Shown here: in pieces, positions 1-8,877 of the stretch
Position numbering within the stretch: position 1 is the first letter of the stretch
How the letters are laid out: the number at the start of each line of letters is the position of its first letter
From: Morococcus cerebrosus
Lineage (GTDB): Bacteria > Pseudomonadota > Gammaproteobacteria > Burkholderiales > Neisseriaceae
Assembly: GCF_022749515.1 (NCBI RefSeq)
Contig: NZ_CP094242.1
Span: 1,364,001 to 1,428,000, forward strand
Reading direction: 5' to 3'
DNA length: 64,000 bases
Position numbers and translations under genes: made by a program
Notes under the pieces: model-generated
What the model was told of the DNA's origin: nothing
The model's input: only the letters and a program-made list of their open reading frames with translations
Databases searched by the model: none

Positions 1-72
1 CAATGCACCTGCACCATGTGCCAACAATTTCTCGCGCGGCCGCTCGCCTTCAGGCCATTGTTTGATACTCAT
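1..72 (-). CDS. radC: RadC-family protein, N-terminal fragment (runs off the left edge)
   Basis: The first 24 codons of a minus-strand gene are present, starting at the ATG at 70-72 and reading MSIKQWPEGERPREKLL. This matches the conserved start of RadC (JAB/MPN-type, formerly called a DNA repair protein). The rest, including the metal-binding region, lies outside the window. The start is shared with an AT-rich upstream region and faces potG divergently. The identification rests on a short but very characteristic N-terminus. Confidence 0.8.
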   Translation of the reverse strand, partial: MSIKQWPEGERPREKLLAHGAGAL

Positions 73-612
73 GTTTTACCCCTTGCGTGAACATTCACGA
101 AAAAATTTGTTTGAAAATCTGCTTGTTATTGCACTTTCTGCAATGAAATGCTTATTAAGCAACTATTGTAAATATTTTATATTTTATTATATTTTGAATG
201 AATATTTAAAATATAAGCATAATATCCATATAAATTAATTGCATAAAAACAACGCGCTCAACTTCGCTTGTGAAAGCGATTGCCTTTCCTTATTCACCCG
301 TATGGATTGACCGCAGATTCAATCTGACAGGTTTCAAAATGTCCTGTTTAAATCAAATCCGCGGGAAATCAGCCCCTTCGGGCAATTTCGTATTGCCCCT
401 GCGTGCCATAGGCTAATATAATAGCGAGTTCGGCGGAGACGGTTTATCCTTGGATTTCCACCCGTTTCCCATCCATGCTGCCCGTGCGCTTCACAAGAGT
501 TTCAGACGACGTTGCGACGTTGCGACTCCCGCCAGCAATCAAACAGCTTTTTATCACCCTTTCGAAAATCCGTTTTGCCGGTACTCGTCATTTTTATTGG
601 AGTATTGCCATT
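73..612. other. AT-rich divergent intergenic region between radC and potG
   Basis: No convincing gene is seen. The part at about 115-245 is very AT-rich and probably holds promoters for the two divergent genes. A degenerate uptake sequence (TTTCAGACGACGTT) lies near 500-514. An open frame runs into potG from 475, but it has no ribosome binding site and its extra residues do not resemble the transporter family. Confidence 0.5.
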
Positions 613-1737
613 ATGACCGCAACCACTGCGTCTTCAGCCAAACCTTATCTTAAAATCCAAGGCTTGGTGAAAAAGTTTGGTGACAATTACGCTGTCGATA
701 ACATCGACTTGGATATTTATCAACATGAAATCTTTGCCCTTTTGGGCAGCTCCGGCAGCGGCAAATCCACGCTGCTGCGTATGCTGGCGGGCATGGAAAG
801 CCCCAATCAGGGCAAAATCATTCTGGACGGTCAAGACATTACCAAACTTGCCCCCTACGAGCGCCCCATCAATATGATGTTTCAAAGCTATGCCCTGTTC
901 CCGCACATGACGGTGGAGCAGAACATTGCCTTTGGTCTGAAACAAGACAAAATGCCCAAAGATGAAATCGCCGCACGCGTAGAAGAAATGCTGCGTTTGG
1001 TGCAGATGACCAAATACGCCAAGCGCAAACCGCATCAATTATCCGGCGGTCAGCAACAACGTATTGCTTTGGCACGCAGCTTGGCAAAGCGTCCGAAAAT
1101 CCTGCTGCTTGACGAACCTCTCGGCGCATTGGACAAAAAATTGCGCCAACAAACCCAGCTCGAATTGGTCAATACGTTGGAACAAGTCGGCGTAACCTGC
1201 ATCATGGTCACGCACGACCAAGAAGAAGCGATGACGATGGCGACCCGCATCGCCATTATGTCTGACGGTCAGTTGCAACAGGTCGGTACGCCCAGCGACG
1301 TGTACGACTACCCCAACAGCCGCTTTACCGCCGAATTCATCGGCGAGACCAATATTTTCGGCGGCGTCGTGATTGACGACCATGCCGATTATGCCGTTAT
1401 CGAATGCGAAGGCTTGGAAAACCACGTCCGCATCGACCACGGTCTGGGCGGCCCGAGCGAACAAGACATTTGGGTCAGCATCCGTCCCGAAGACATTGAT
1501 TTGTACAAAGAAAAACCCGACCACTTGGGCAGCTTCAACTGGGCAAAAGGCACGGTAGAAGAAATCGCCTACTTGGGCAGCTTCGCCATCTACCACATCA
1601 AACTCGCCAACGGCCGCGTCGTCAAAAGCCAAGTTCCCGCACCTTATTGGTATGTCCGCAACATCACGCCGCCGACTTGGGACGAAACCGTCTATATCAG
1701 CTGGCCGGAAAACCAACCGACTCCGTTGTTCCGTTGA
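613..1737 (+). CDS. potG: Polyamine (putrescine/spermidine) ABC transporter ATP-binding protein
   Basis: ATPase subunit that powers polyamine import at the inner membrane (PotG type; labelled potA in some neisserial annotations). The 374-residue product has Walker A (GSSGSGKST), the Q-loop region (MMFQSYALFPHMT), the ABC signature (LSGGQQQR), Walker B (ILLLDEP) and the switch histidine (VTHDQEEA). A C-terminal TOBE-like regulatory domain follows. I chose the ATG at 613 because a GGAG lies about 10 bases upstream and the protein then has the normal family length; the frame is open from 475. It starts a three-gene operon with the two permeases; no substrate-binding protein is in the window. Confidence 0.9.
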   Translation: MTATTASSAKPYLKIQGLVKKFGDNYAVDNIDLDIYQHEIFALLGSSGSGKSTLLRMLAGMESPNQGKIILDGQDITKLAPYERPINMMFQSYALFPHMTVEQNIAFGLKQDKMPKDEIAARVEEMLRLVQMTKYAKRKPHQLSGGQQQRIALARSLAKRPKILLLDEPLGALDKKLRQQTQLELVNTLEQVGVTCIMVTHDQEEAMTMATRIAIMSDGQLQQVGTPSDVYDYPNSRFTAEFIGETNIFGGVVIDDHADYAVIECEGLENHVRIDHGLGGPSEQDIWVSIRPEDIDLYKEKPDHLGSFNWAKGTVEEIAYLGSFAIYHIKLANGRVVKSQVPAPYWYVRNITPPTWDETVYISWPENQPTPLFR

Positions 1738-1752
1738 TTTAAGGGGAATGAG

Positions 1753-2718
1753 ATGAACCTTAAAAAACTGAAAAACAAACTGTTCCGCCGCCCGGGTCAG
1801 CGCGCGGTCATTGCCGTGCCGTATATTTGGCTTTTGGTGCTGTTTCTGATTCCGTTCGCCATCGTGCTGAAAATCAGCTTTGCCGAACAAGAAATCGCCA
1901 TTCCGCCGTTTACGCCGCTGACCAGCGTCGATGAAGATTTAGGTCGTCTGAACATCGCCATCAGTTATCAAAACTATGCCGATATCTTCCAAAATTTTTG
2001 GAATACCCTGAATCCGTTCGGCGACAGCGAAAACAGCAATATCTATCTAATGACCTACTGGTCTTCGATTAAGACTGCGCTGACGACGACCATCATTTGT
2101 CTGCTGATTGGTTATCCGACTGCCTATGCGATTTCGCGCGCCAATCCCGCTATGCGCAACGGCCTGCTGCTTGCCATCATGCTGCCTTTCTGGACCTCTT
2201 TCCTGTTGCGTGTTTACGCATGGATGGGCCTGCTGGGACACAACGGCATCATCAACAATTTCCTGCTCAAAATGCAGATTATCGAAGAGCCTTTAGACCT
2301 GTTTTACAACGCGTTCTCGCTGAACTTGGTCATGGTTTATGCCTATCTGCCGTTTATGATCCTGCCGCTTTACACGCAACTGGTGAAACTCGACAACCGC
2401 CTGCTCGAAGCTGCTTCTGATTTGGGCGCAGGGCCGATTAAATCGTTCTTCACCATTACCCTGCCCCTGTCTAAAACCGGCATCATCGCAGGCTCCATGC
2501 TAGTTTTCGTACCCGCAGTCGGTGAATTTGTGATTCCCGAGCTGGTCGGCGGTTCGGAAAACCTGATGATAGGTAAAGTCTTGTGGCAGGCGTTCTTCGA
2601 TCAAAACAACTGGCCGTTGGCTTCCGCCGTCGCCGTCGTCATGGTCGCACTGCTGGTCGTACCGATTGCACTGTTCCAGCATTATGAAAACCGCGAATTA
2701 GAGGAAGGATCCAAATAA
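1753..2718 (+). CDS. potH: Polyamine ABC transporter permease, PotH-like
   Basis: Inner-membrane permease of the polyamine importer, 321 residues. A first membrane segment at about residues 20-42 is followed by a long polar loop and then several hydrophobic spans. The permease coupling motif is seen as EAASDLGAGPIKSFFTITLPLS. The length and the long first periplasmic loop fit PotH better than the shorter PotB. The gene begins 15 bases after potG with AAGGGGAATGAG as ribosome binding site, and its stop codon overlaps the potI start by one base (TAATG), so the two are translationally coupled. Confidence 0.88.
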   Translation: MNLKKLKNKLFRRPGQRAVIAVPYIWLLVLFLIPFAIVLKISFAEQEIAIPPFTPLTSVDEDLGRLNIAISYQNYADIFQNFWNTLNPFGDSENSNIYLMTYWSSIKTALTTTIICLLIGYPTAYAISRANPAMRNGLLLAIMLPFWTSFLLRVYAWMGLLGHNGIINNFLLKMQIIEEPLDLFYNAFSLNLVMVYAYLPFMILPLYTQLVKLDNRLLEAASDLGAGPIKSFFTITLPLSKTGIIAGSMLVFVPAVGEFVIPELVGGSENLMIGKVLWQAFFDQNNWPLASAVAVVMVALLVVPIALFQHYENRELEEGSK

Positions 2719-3605
2719 TGCAGAAATCCCGATTATCCTGGTTCCTGAAACTGATGCTGATGCTGTCGCTGGCGTTTCTGTATATTCCGCTGGTCGTCTT
2801 GGTCATCTATTCGTTCAACGAATCCAAGCTGGTTACCGTTTGGGGCGGCTTTTCGACCAAGTGGTACAGCGCATTGTTGGAAAACGACACTATCTTGGAA
2901 GCCGCTTGGCTGTCGCTGCGCATTGCCGCCGCATCCTCGCTTGCAGCCGTCGTTTTGGGCACGCTGGCAGGCTACGCGATGGCGCGCATCAAACGCTTCC
3001 GCGGCAGCACCTTGTTCGCCGGTATGATTTCCGCGCCTATGGTCATGCCTGACGTGATTACCGGTCTGTCCATGCTCCTGCTGATTATTCAGGTGCAAAT
3101 GTTCCTGCAAGGCAGCGAATTGCTCCAAAACCTGTACTTCGACCGCGGTTTCTTCACCATTTTCCTCGGACATACGACGCTTTGTATGGCATACATTACC
3201 GTCGTCATCCGCTCGCGTTTGGTGGAGCTGGATCAATCGCTCGAAGAAGCCGCAATGGACTTGGGTGCGCGTCCGCTGAAAATCTTTTTCGTCATCACCC
3301 TGCCCTTGATTGCCCCTGCCATCGCTTCAGGCTTCCTGCTCGGTATTACCCTGTCGCTGGATGATTTGGTGATTACCTCCTTCCTGTCCGGCCCTGGTTC
3401 TTCCACATTGCCGCAGGTGATTTTCTCCAAAATCAAGCTGGGTCTCGACCCGCAGATGAATGTGTTGGCAACCATTCTGATCGGCATCATCGGTACGCTG
3501 GTCATCGTCATCAATTATTGGATGATGCGCCAAGCAACCAAACGCGATCGGGAAGCCGCCGAAGCCTACCGTCAGGAAAAGCTCGCCGCAGAAAAAACAA
3601 ATTGA
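2718..3605 (+). CDS. potI: Polyamine ABC transporter permease, PotI-like
   Basis: Second inner-membrane permease of the importer, 295 residues, forming the channel with PotH. Hydrophobic spans are visible throughout, with the permease motif EEAAMDLGARPLKIFFVITLPL in the last third. It overlaps the end of potH by one base and is the last gene of the operon; a hairpin terminator follows within 50 bases. The C-terminal tail is charged and cytoplasmic. Together with the neighbouring FAD oxidase, the operon suggests uptake and oxidation of putrescine-type amines, which is inference from position. Confidence 0.88.
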   Translation: MQKSRLSWFLKLMLMLSLAFLYIPLVVLVIYSFNESKLVTVWGGFSTKWYSALLENDTILEAAWLSLRIAAASSLAAVVLGTLAGYAMARIKRFRGSTLFAGMISAPMVMPDVITGLSMLLLIIQVQMFLQGSELLQNLYFDRGFFTIFLGHTTLCMAYITVVIRSRLVELDQSLEEAAMDLGARPLKIFFVITLPLIAPAIASGFLLGITLSLDDLVITSFLSGPGSSTLPQVIFSKIKLGLDPQMNVLATILIGIIGTLVIVINYWMMRQATKRDREAAEAYRQEKLAAEKTN

Positions 3606-3614
3606 CCCAATCAG

Positions 3615-3653
3615 ACAGGCTGACCGCATCAATGCAAGGTCAGCCTGTTTTCT
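3615..3653 (+). terminator. Rho-independent terminator of the pot operon
   Basis: An 11-bp perfect stem (ACAGGCTGACC at 3615-3625 with its complement at 3638-3648) is followed by a T-rich tract, just after potI. Confidence 0.8.
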
Positions 3654-3675
3654 TCACACAACCCGTTTGACAACT

Positions 3676-3716
3676 TTTCAGACGACCCTTAACTACCCTC
3701 CAAAGGTCGTCTGAAA
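3676..3716. terminator. Inverted pair of DNA uptake sequences
   Basis: TTTCAGACGACC at 3676-3687 and GGTCGTCTGAAA at 3705-3716 form a 12-bp stem. It lies between the pot operon and the FAD oxidase and may also serve DNA uptake. Confidence 0.6.
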
Positions 3717-3735
3717 CCACACAAAGCATTACCCC

Positions 3736-5031
3736 ATGATTCATCCCAATTTCAAAGAATACCTTCCCTCCTATTATTTCAGCACCATCAATCCCCACGC
3801 CGCTTATCCCAAGCTTGAAGGTCGTCTGAAAACCGAGACCTGCGTTATCGGCGGAGGATTGACAGGACTTTGCACCGCCCTTCCCCTTGCCGAAAACGGA
3901 CACGAAGTGATCGTACTCGAAGCCGCACGCGTCGGCTTCGGCGCATCAGGGCGCAGCGGCGGGCAAGTCATCAGCGATTACGCCTGCGGTATGGAAGAAA
4001 TCGAAAAACAAGTCGGCTTGGAACAAGCCCGCTGGTTTTGGCAGCAATCCCTGCAAGCCGTCGAACTCGTTGACGAACGGGTTAAAAAACATCAAATCGC
4101 CTGCGACTGGCAGCGCGGCTATGCCACCGTCGCCATCCGCCCGCAGCATTGGGAAGAATTGCAACAATGGCATGAACACGCCCGACAACATTACGGCGCT
4201 ACCCATTACCAACTCTGGGATAAAGCCACGCTCAAGCAACAACTTGCCAGCGATATATACTTGGGCGCACAGTTCGACCCCCATTCCGGCCACCTCCATC
4301 CGCTCAACTACACCCTGGGCATCGCCCGCGCCGCCACCGAAGCAGGCGCTCAGATTTTCGAACAGTCCCCGATGACCCGTATCGAACCCTATCAAGGCGG
4401 CTGGCTCGTCCATACCCCGGACGGCAGCATCGAATGTCAAAACCTCGTGTATGCCGTCAACACCTACGCCGGTTTGCATCAAAAATTCAAGCCGTTGGAA
4501 AAAAAAGCCATCGCCGTCAGCACCTTCATCATCGCCACCGAACCGCTGGGCGAACGCGCCAAAGAACTCATCCGCAACAACATGGCCGTCTGCGACAACC
4601 GCCACGTCCTCGACTACTACCGCCTCAGCGCCGACGGCCGCCTGCTCTTCGGCGGCAAAGACAACGAGTTCATCGACGATCCCGACCGCATGACCGAGCT
4701 TGTCCGCCAAGACATGCTCAAAGTCTTCCCCCAGCTTGCCGATGTCAAAATCGAACATTCATGGGGTGGCGAATGCGACATTACCGCCAACCTCGCCCCC
4801 CACTTCGGCAGGCTCGCGCCCAATGTTTACTATGCCCAAGGCTACTCGGGACACGGCATGGCGATTACCGGCATAGCAGGCCTTGCCATCGCCGAAGCCA
4901 TCATGGGTGACGATGGTCGTCTGAAACCGTTTGAAAAACTCAAACACCCCAGCATCATTACCCAACCTTTCCTGCGCAAACTCGGCTCCTTCCTCGGCTC
5001 GAAATATTACCAATGGAAAGACAGCCGTTAA
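3736..5031 (+). CDS. FAD-dependent amine oxidoreductase (DAO family, PuuB-like)
   Basis: A 431-residue flavoprotein of the D-amino-acid-oxidase/glycine-oxidase superfamily. The FAD-binding Rossmann motif GGGLTG lies at residues 39-44, followed by the acidic end of the second strand (VIVLEA) and the GASGRSGGQV segment typical of PuuB/PuuB-like oxidases. Near the C-terminus GYSGHGMAITGIAGLAIAEA is the second FAD-contacting region. Its place directly after the polyamine importer suggests oxidation of putrescine or gamma-glutamylputrescine, but the substrate is not shown by sequence. Two uptake sequences are embedded in the frame and encode the GRLK tetrapeptides near residue 29 and near the C-terminus. 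Confidence 0.75.
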   Translation: MIHPNFKEYLPSYYFSTINPHAAYPKLEGRLKTETCVIGGGLTGLCTALPLAENGHEVIVLEAARVGFGASGRSGGQVISDYACGMEEIEKQVGLEQARWFWQQSLQAVELVDERVKKHQIACDWQRGYATVAIRPQHWEELQQWHEHARQHYGATHYQLWDKATLKQQLASDIYLGAQFDPHSGHLHPLNYTLGIARAATEAGAQIFEQSPMTRIEPYQGGWLVHTPDGSIECQNLVYAVNTYAGLHQKFKPLEKKAIAVSTFIIATEPLGERAKELIRNNMAVCDNRHVLDYYRLSADGRLLFGGKDNEFIDDPDRMTELVRQDMLKVFPQLADVKIEHSWGGECDITANLAPHFGRLAPNVYYAQGYSGHGMAITGIAGLAIAEAIMGDDGRLKPFEKLKHPSIITQPFLRKLGSFLGSKYYQWKDSR

Positions 5032-5060
5032 GCATTTGGTTAAGCTCGAACACATCAACA

Positions 5061-5105
5061 AAAGGTCGTCTGAAAACCCGATTCAGGTTTCAGACGACCT
5101 TTTTG
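5061..5105. terminator. Uptake-sequence hairpin terminator
   Basis: AAAGGTCGTCTGAAAACC and its complement (ending CGACCTTTTT) form a long stem after the FAD oxidase; T-runs on both sides allow bidirectional use. Confidence 0.75.
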
Positions 5106-5208
5106 ATATTGAATTGAAGGCTTCCAATCAAAATGCTATCGCATCAAATGCTCAATGAACGCTCAATAAGCCCAGATTTTCCCCTTCTCCGTTTGTGTTC
5201 CAAACCCA

Positions 5209-6036
5209 TTACATCAAATGAATCCCGCTTGCCGGATTGGAAACATTTTCATATACGGTAATCGAAACGATTTTTCCACTTTCGTCAAACACAATTTCCA
5301 GATAGGGCTTATCAGGGCTGCGGTCGTGGTTGAAAAGGCGGAATACCCTTTGCGCCTCAAAAATCTTTCCGTGTGCTTTCAAATATTCGGGCAACTGGCT
5401 GATGTTTTGAAAACTACCGCCAAACCCGCCGCCATGTTTCTTAAGATATTCCGGCGTTCCTTCTATGTCGAAATTGTGCGTTACCCTCAGCGGCTGATCC
5501 GAACCTTGGCTTGTCTGTTTGCCTGTTGATAAAACCAAAGTATCCCGACGCCTGAGTGCTTTCATTTCTTGTACCACCGGTTCAACCGCCTGCTGATTAT
5601 AGCTCCGCTCCCCTTTTCCCATCTGATCAATAGCCTCTATCACTTTATCAACGTTTTTAGGATCATTCGGATCAATATCAGGGAACAGTGCCTGCTCCAG
5701 CGGATCATCTCCGCCGGGAATGCCCCAAATCGCCGCCAATTCTTTAGGGCTGCGTTCAAACAAACAACTGGAATCGATATTCTCGGCAACCTGACGGACA
5801 AAATCATCAATGCCGCCAATCTGATGCAGGTTGGTGCAATTTGAAGAAGGTGCGCTTTCTACTTTGTTTATGTCCGTTTCTACGGTCTTATCATTTGTAT
5901 TGGATTTCTCGAAAACAGAAGATAAAGGCACAGAAGCGGCAGATTCTTTTACCTTATCCTGTTTTTCAGGAGAGCAAGCCGCCAATAAGACGGCGACGGA
6001 TAATAAGAAAAATTGGGATGTATTGTTTTTGATCAT
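5209..6036 (-). CDS. Putative lipoprotein of unknown function
   Basis: A 275-residue protein with a signal peptide ending in a lipobox (LLAAC, Cys21), so it is probably lipid-anchored in the outer or inner membrane. A polar, low-complexity linker rich in Lys, Glu, Ser and Asn follows to about residue 60. The body is hydrophilic, with no domain that I recognise. The C-terminal part carries a short beta-rich stretch (KPYLEIVFDESGKIVSITVYE). It is transcribed alone on the minus strand; the gene after it is the ferredoxin on the same strand but upstream in transcription. Function unknown. Confidence 0.75.
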   Translation of the reverse strand: MIKNNTSQFFLLSVAVLLAACSPEKQDKVKESAASVPLSSVFEKSNTNDKTVETDINKVESAPSSNCTNLHQIGGIDDFVRQVAENIDSSCLFERSPKELAAIWGIPGGDDPLEQALFPDIDPNDPKNVDKVIEAIDQMGKGERSYNQQAVEPVVQEMKALRRRDTLVLSTGKQTSQGSDQPLRVTHNFDIEGTPEYLKKHGGGFGGSFQNISQLPEYLKAHGKIFEAQRVFRLFNHDRSPDKPYLEIVFDESGKIVSITVYENVSNPASGIHLM

Positions 6037-6147
6037 TTTATTTTTCCAGTAATGTGTATTTAAAATATAAAAATCAGTCAGTTGATAGCTTCAAATAAAA
6101 ATACCCATATCCCTATTCGAATCCACTACCAATCTAATCAATTAAAG

Positions 6148-6450
6148 TTATTCCTGTTCATCAAACAAGCCGACATCGAACAAATCCGGTTCACTCACCC
6201 GCCCGCGGCAATCAACCTTAATGTCTTCATTTACCCGACAGCAACACGGCAGAATTTCACCGGGCGCGACAAAGGCCAGCGGGAAATCGTCGTAGGACAC
6301 CCTGCCGTCCAATATTTTGACGCGACAGGAACCGCAATAGCCGCTGCGGCACTGGTATTCGACCTCGTGGCCGGTGCGCTCCAAGCCCTCCAATAAGGTT
6401 TCTCCCTCTTGAAGCTCGAAGGTTTTGTCGTGTGTGCTGATAAGTGCCAT
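6148..6450 (-). CDS. 2Fe-2S ferredoxin of the ribonucleotide reductase locus (YfaE-like)
   Basis: A 100-residue plant-type ferredoxin. Cys34, Cys39 and Cys42 (CRSGYCGSC) plus a cysteine in the CCC run at 69-71 supply the cluster ligands. In E. coli the homologue YfaE is encoded after nrdB and keeps the NrdB diferric-tyrosyl cofactor in working state; the same place downstream of nrdB here supports that role. The two genes are separated by about 120 bases containing an inverted pair of uptake sequences near 6471-6532. Confidence 0.85.
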   Translation of the reverse strand: MALISTHDKTFELQEGETLLEGLERTGHEVEYQCRSGYCGSCRVKILDGRVSYDDFPLAFVAPGEILPCCCRVNEDIKVDCRGRVSEPDLFDVGLFDEQE

Positions 6451-6569
6451 TATTATCTGTTTAAGCGGGAAAGGTCGTCTGCACAGTGTAACCGAAATCT
6501 TTGATTTCGTTTCTACACCTGTTCAGACGACCCCTGATAATGGAAATGCGGAAAAACCGCTGAGTTTGA

Positions 6570-7703
6570 TTATAGTTCGAAATCGCCCAAATCGTCCGCG
6601 CTGACTTCCGAATCGATCTGACCGATTAAGTAAGAAGAAATTTCCACTTCCTGCGGCGCGACTTGTACGTTGTCGGACGACAGCCACGCGTTAATCCACG
6701 GAATCGGGTTTTGGGTCGCACCTTCGAATCCGGCAGGCAGACCGACCGCCTGCATACGCAGGTTGGTGATGTATTCGACGTATTGCGCCAGAATTTCCTT
6801 GTTCAGACCAATCATGGAACCGTCTTTAAACAGATAGGCCGCCCATTCTTTTTCCTGCTCCGCCGCTTTTTTGAAGAGTTTGAAACATTCGTCCTGCAAT
6901 TCGACGGCGATTTCCGCCATTTCAGGGTCGTCTGAACCGGCACGCATCAGGTTGAGCATATGCTGGGTGCTGGTCAGGTGCAGGGCTTCGTCGCGGGCAA
7001 TCAGTTTGATGATTTTGGCGTTGCCTTCCATCAACTCGCGCTCGGCAAAGGCAAACGAGCAGGCGAATGAAACGTAGAAACGGATGGCCTCCAACACGTT
7101 GACGCACATCAGGCAGAGATAGAGTTTTTTCTTCAACTCGCGCAAAGACACGGTAACGAGCTTGCCGCCGACATTATGCGTCCCTTCTCCCAACAGGTTG
7201 TAATACTGGGTGTATTCGATCAAATCATCGTAATAACAGGCGATGTCTTCGGCGCGGGCGATGATGTATTCGTTCTGCACGATGTCATCGAACACAACCG
7301 AGGGATCATTGACGATATTGCGAATGATGTGAGTATAGCTGCGCGAGTGGATGGTTTCGCTGAAGCTCCACGTTTCAATCCAAGTTTCCAGCTCGGGAAT
7401 CGACACCAAAGGCAGCAAGGCAACGTTCGGACTGCGGCCTTGAATGGAATCGAGCAGGGTTTGGTATTTCAGATTGCTGATGAAAATGTGTTTTTCGTGT
7501 TCGGGCAAGTTGGCGTAGTCAATACGGTCGCGCGACACGTCGATTTCTTCCGGCCGCCAGAAAAACGACAATTGTTTTTCAATCAGTTTTTCAAATACTT
7601 CGTATTTCTGCTGATCATAACGAGCGACATTCACCGGCTGACCGAAAAACATAGGCTCTTTAAGCGCATCGTTTTTGGTTTTGGAAAAGGTGCTGTATGA
7701 CAT
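6570..7703 (-). CDS. nrdB: Ribonucleoside-diphosphate reductase subunit beta (class Ia)
   Basis: Small subunit of aerobic ribonucleotide reductase. It holds the diiron-tyrosyl radical that starts reduction of NDPs to dNDPs in NrdA. The product has the helical-bundle metal-binding stretches ([39 protein letters not shown]) in the expected order. I chose [12 protein letters not shown] at 7703 (377 residues), the start I recall for neisserial NrdB; an in-frame ATG at 7724 would add seven residues and neither has a strong ribosome site. The C-terminal tail (DDLGDFEL) is the segment that docks to NrdA. In contrast to most genomes nrdA is not directly upstream: an abi gene intervenes. Confidence 0.95.
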   Translation of the reverse strand: MSYSTFSKTKNDALKEPMFFGQPVNVARYDQQKYEVFEKLIEKQLSFFWRPEEIDVSRDRIDYANLPEHEKHIFISNLKYQTLLDSIQGRSPNVALLPLVSIPELETWIETWSFSETIHSRSYTHIIRNIVNDPSVVFDDIVQNEYIIARAEDIACYYDDLIEYTQYYNLLGEGTHNVGGKLVTVSLRELKKKLYLCLMCVNVLEAIRFYVSFACSFAFAERELMEGNAKIIKLIARDEALHLTSTQHMLNLMRAGSDDPEMAEIAVELQDECFKLFKKAAEQEKEWAAYLFKDGSMIGLNKEILAQYVEYITNLRMQAVGLPAGFEGATQNPIPWINAWLSSDNVQVAPQEVEISSYLIGQIDSEVSADDLGDFEL

Positions 7704-7762
7704 GACTAGGTGTTCGCAGGACATGGGTTTTTCTCAGGTTTATTTAAATTTAGGAATTTGGA

Positions 7763-7802
7763 TTTCAGACGACCTTATATGTTTTAAGTAAGGTCGTCTG
7801 AA
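7763..7802. terminator. Inverted pair of DNA uptake sequences between nrdB and the abi gene
   Basis: TTTCAGACGACCTTA and TAAGGTCGTCTGAA face each other around a short loop. It may end transcription from nrdA-abi before nrdB or act only as an uptake signal. Confidence 0.55.
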
Positions 7803-7822
7803 TGTATCTGTACATTAAATTC

Positions 7823-7851
7823 TTGCCTTAAATATAGCTGTTAGTTATAAT
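7823..7851 (+). promoter_or_regulatory. Sigma-70 promoter driving the small RNA
   Basis: TTGCCT at 7823-7828 and a perfect TATAAT at 7846-7851 are 17 bases apart. Initiation would fall near 7858, only a few bases before the hairpin RNA. No open reading frame follows on this strand, so the promoter most plausibly serves the RNA alone. Confidence 0.7.
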
Positions 7852-7857
7852 CCTCCC

Positions 7858-7918
7858 TAACAACTCCCCCAACTTTGCCAACCTACGCGGTTGGAGCAAC
7901 AAGGTTGGGGGCTTTCTT
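7858..7918 (+). ncRNA. Small structured RNA next to the AbiF-like gene
   Basis: About 60 nucleotides with a strong promoter in front and a T-rich tract at the end. An outer 11-bp stem (7866-7876 with 7901-7911, one G-U pair) encloses an inner 6-bp hairpin (CCAACC 7878-7883 with GGTTGG 7889-7894, loop TACGC). The 3' side carries a six-base bulge, AGCAAC. CTTTCTTTT follows. The U-tract exists only on this strand, so it is not simply the terminator of the converging abi gene, whose stop codon is at 7919. Small RNAs have been reported next to AbiF/Abi_2 genes, and this looks like such a partner. The call is inference from structure and position. Confidence 0.6.
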
Positions 7919-8842
7919 TTATCTTTGCCACAATCTCCAGTTTCGCGGATCATTTTCCAAACCCATATCGCGCAAACTTACAGCTTTATTCACGACATCA
8001 GGAAACTCATCCAGTAAAGCAAGGAGACGGCTTCCCCATTCGGTTCTCGGACAAATAACATCCAACATCCGTTTCATCAAGCAAAAATACACAAACGGTT
8101 TATTGATAGACAGTGATTTCCATTCTGCATCAGACAAACCTTTCAAGCTGGCTTTAAACGTAATGTCTCTATTCCATAATCGACTGTGATGTGCCGAAAC
8201 GTTGCGAATAAAGTTAAATGCGTGCAGATGTGTTTGTAGATGCTTACCATCTTTCAAACGATACAATTTGGCAATAGGGTCTTTATCTTTATTCAACATC
8301 CCTTTATACAGCATAGACATCGTGCCGAAATCCCATACTTCGCAGGCTACCCAGACAGGTAAGTCGGCATAATGTTCCAAATGATGTTTAACAAAACTGG
8401 TTTTCTTTTCGCGCTCGACCAGCTTGTTATGCCTATCCAGCCATTCAGCATGGTCGAAGCCTGGGGTAGAATATTTGCTATCCTTGTAAGCCAAGGGACC
8501 ATGCCGCCCCAATGTATGGGCAATATTTACCCGAAGAGCTACTTCAATTCTTTCCAGTGCATCTAATGCCAATTGCCGCAATTTCTTATCGAACATATAA
8601 AGGCTTTTGACATCTTCAAAACGAGTATCTGTAATAAACTCATCCAACCTGCTCTTAGGATTTTCAGGAGCAAATTGTCGGAAAGAGTAAAAATAACCGC
8701 TTAATCGGTAATAACCGATGGTGCGTAAATATCCTAATGCCTTTTTCTCATCATCAATCTGCAATCCTCTACTTCTCAGAATTTCCAACTGCTCATCGTA
8801 AGATTTCCAAAGCTTGGGTTCTTTTATCTGCTTGCTTTGCAT
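7919..8842 (-). CDS. Abi family protein (Abi_2/AbiF-like, two HEPN RX4H motifs)
   Basis: Predicted abortive-infection protein, 307 residues from the ATG at 8842. A TTG at 8875 would add eleven residues and start two bases after nrdA, but has no better ribosome site. The N-terminal signature LRTIGYYRLSGYFYSFR is typical of Abi_2 (AbiD/AbiF). Two HEPN-type RX4H motifs are visible: RVNIAH near residues 104-109 and RNVSAH near 213-218, the second followed by HSRLWNR. HEPN motifs form metal-independent RNase sites, and AbiF-type proteins have been proposed as relatives of Cas13. The gene sits between nrdA and nrdB on their strand, with a small RNA converging on its 3' end. It probably reduces phage growth by RNA cleavage; this is family-based inference. 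Confidence 0.85.
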   Translation of the reverse strand: MQSKQIKEPKLWKSYDEQLEILRSRGLQIDDEKKALGYLRTIGYYRLSGYFYSFRQFAPENPKSRLDEFITDTRFEDVKSLYMFDKKLRQLALDALERIEVALRVNIAHTLGRHGPLAYKDSKYSTPGFDHAEWLDRHNKLVEREKKTSFVKHHLEHYADLPVWVACEVWDFGTMSMLYKGMLNKDKDPIAKLYRLKDGKHLQTHLHAFNFIRNVSAHHSRLWNRDITFKASLKGLSDAEWKSLSINKPFVYFCLMKRMLDVICPRTEWGSRLLALLDEFPDVVNKAVSLRDMGLENDPRNWRLWQR

Positions 8843-8877
8843 AGCCTGTTTCACTTTCAAATAGGTTAATTGCAAAG

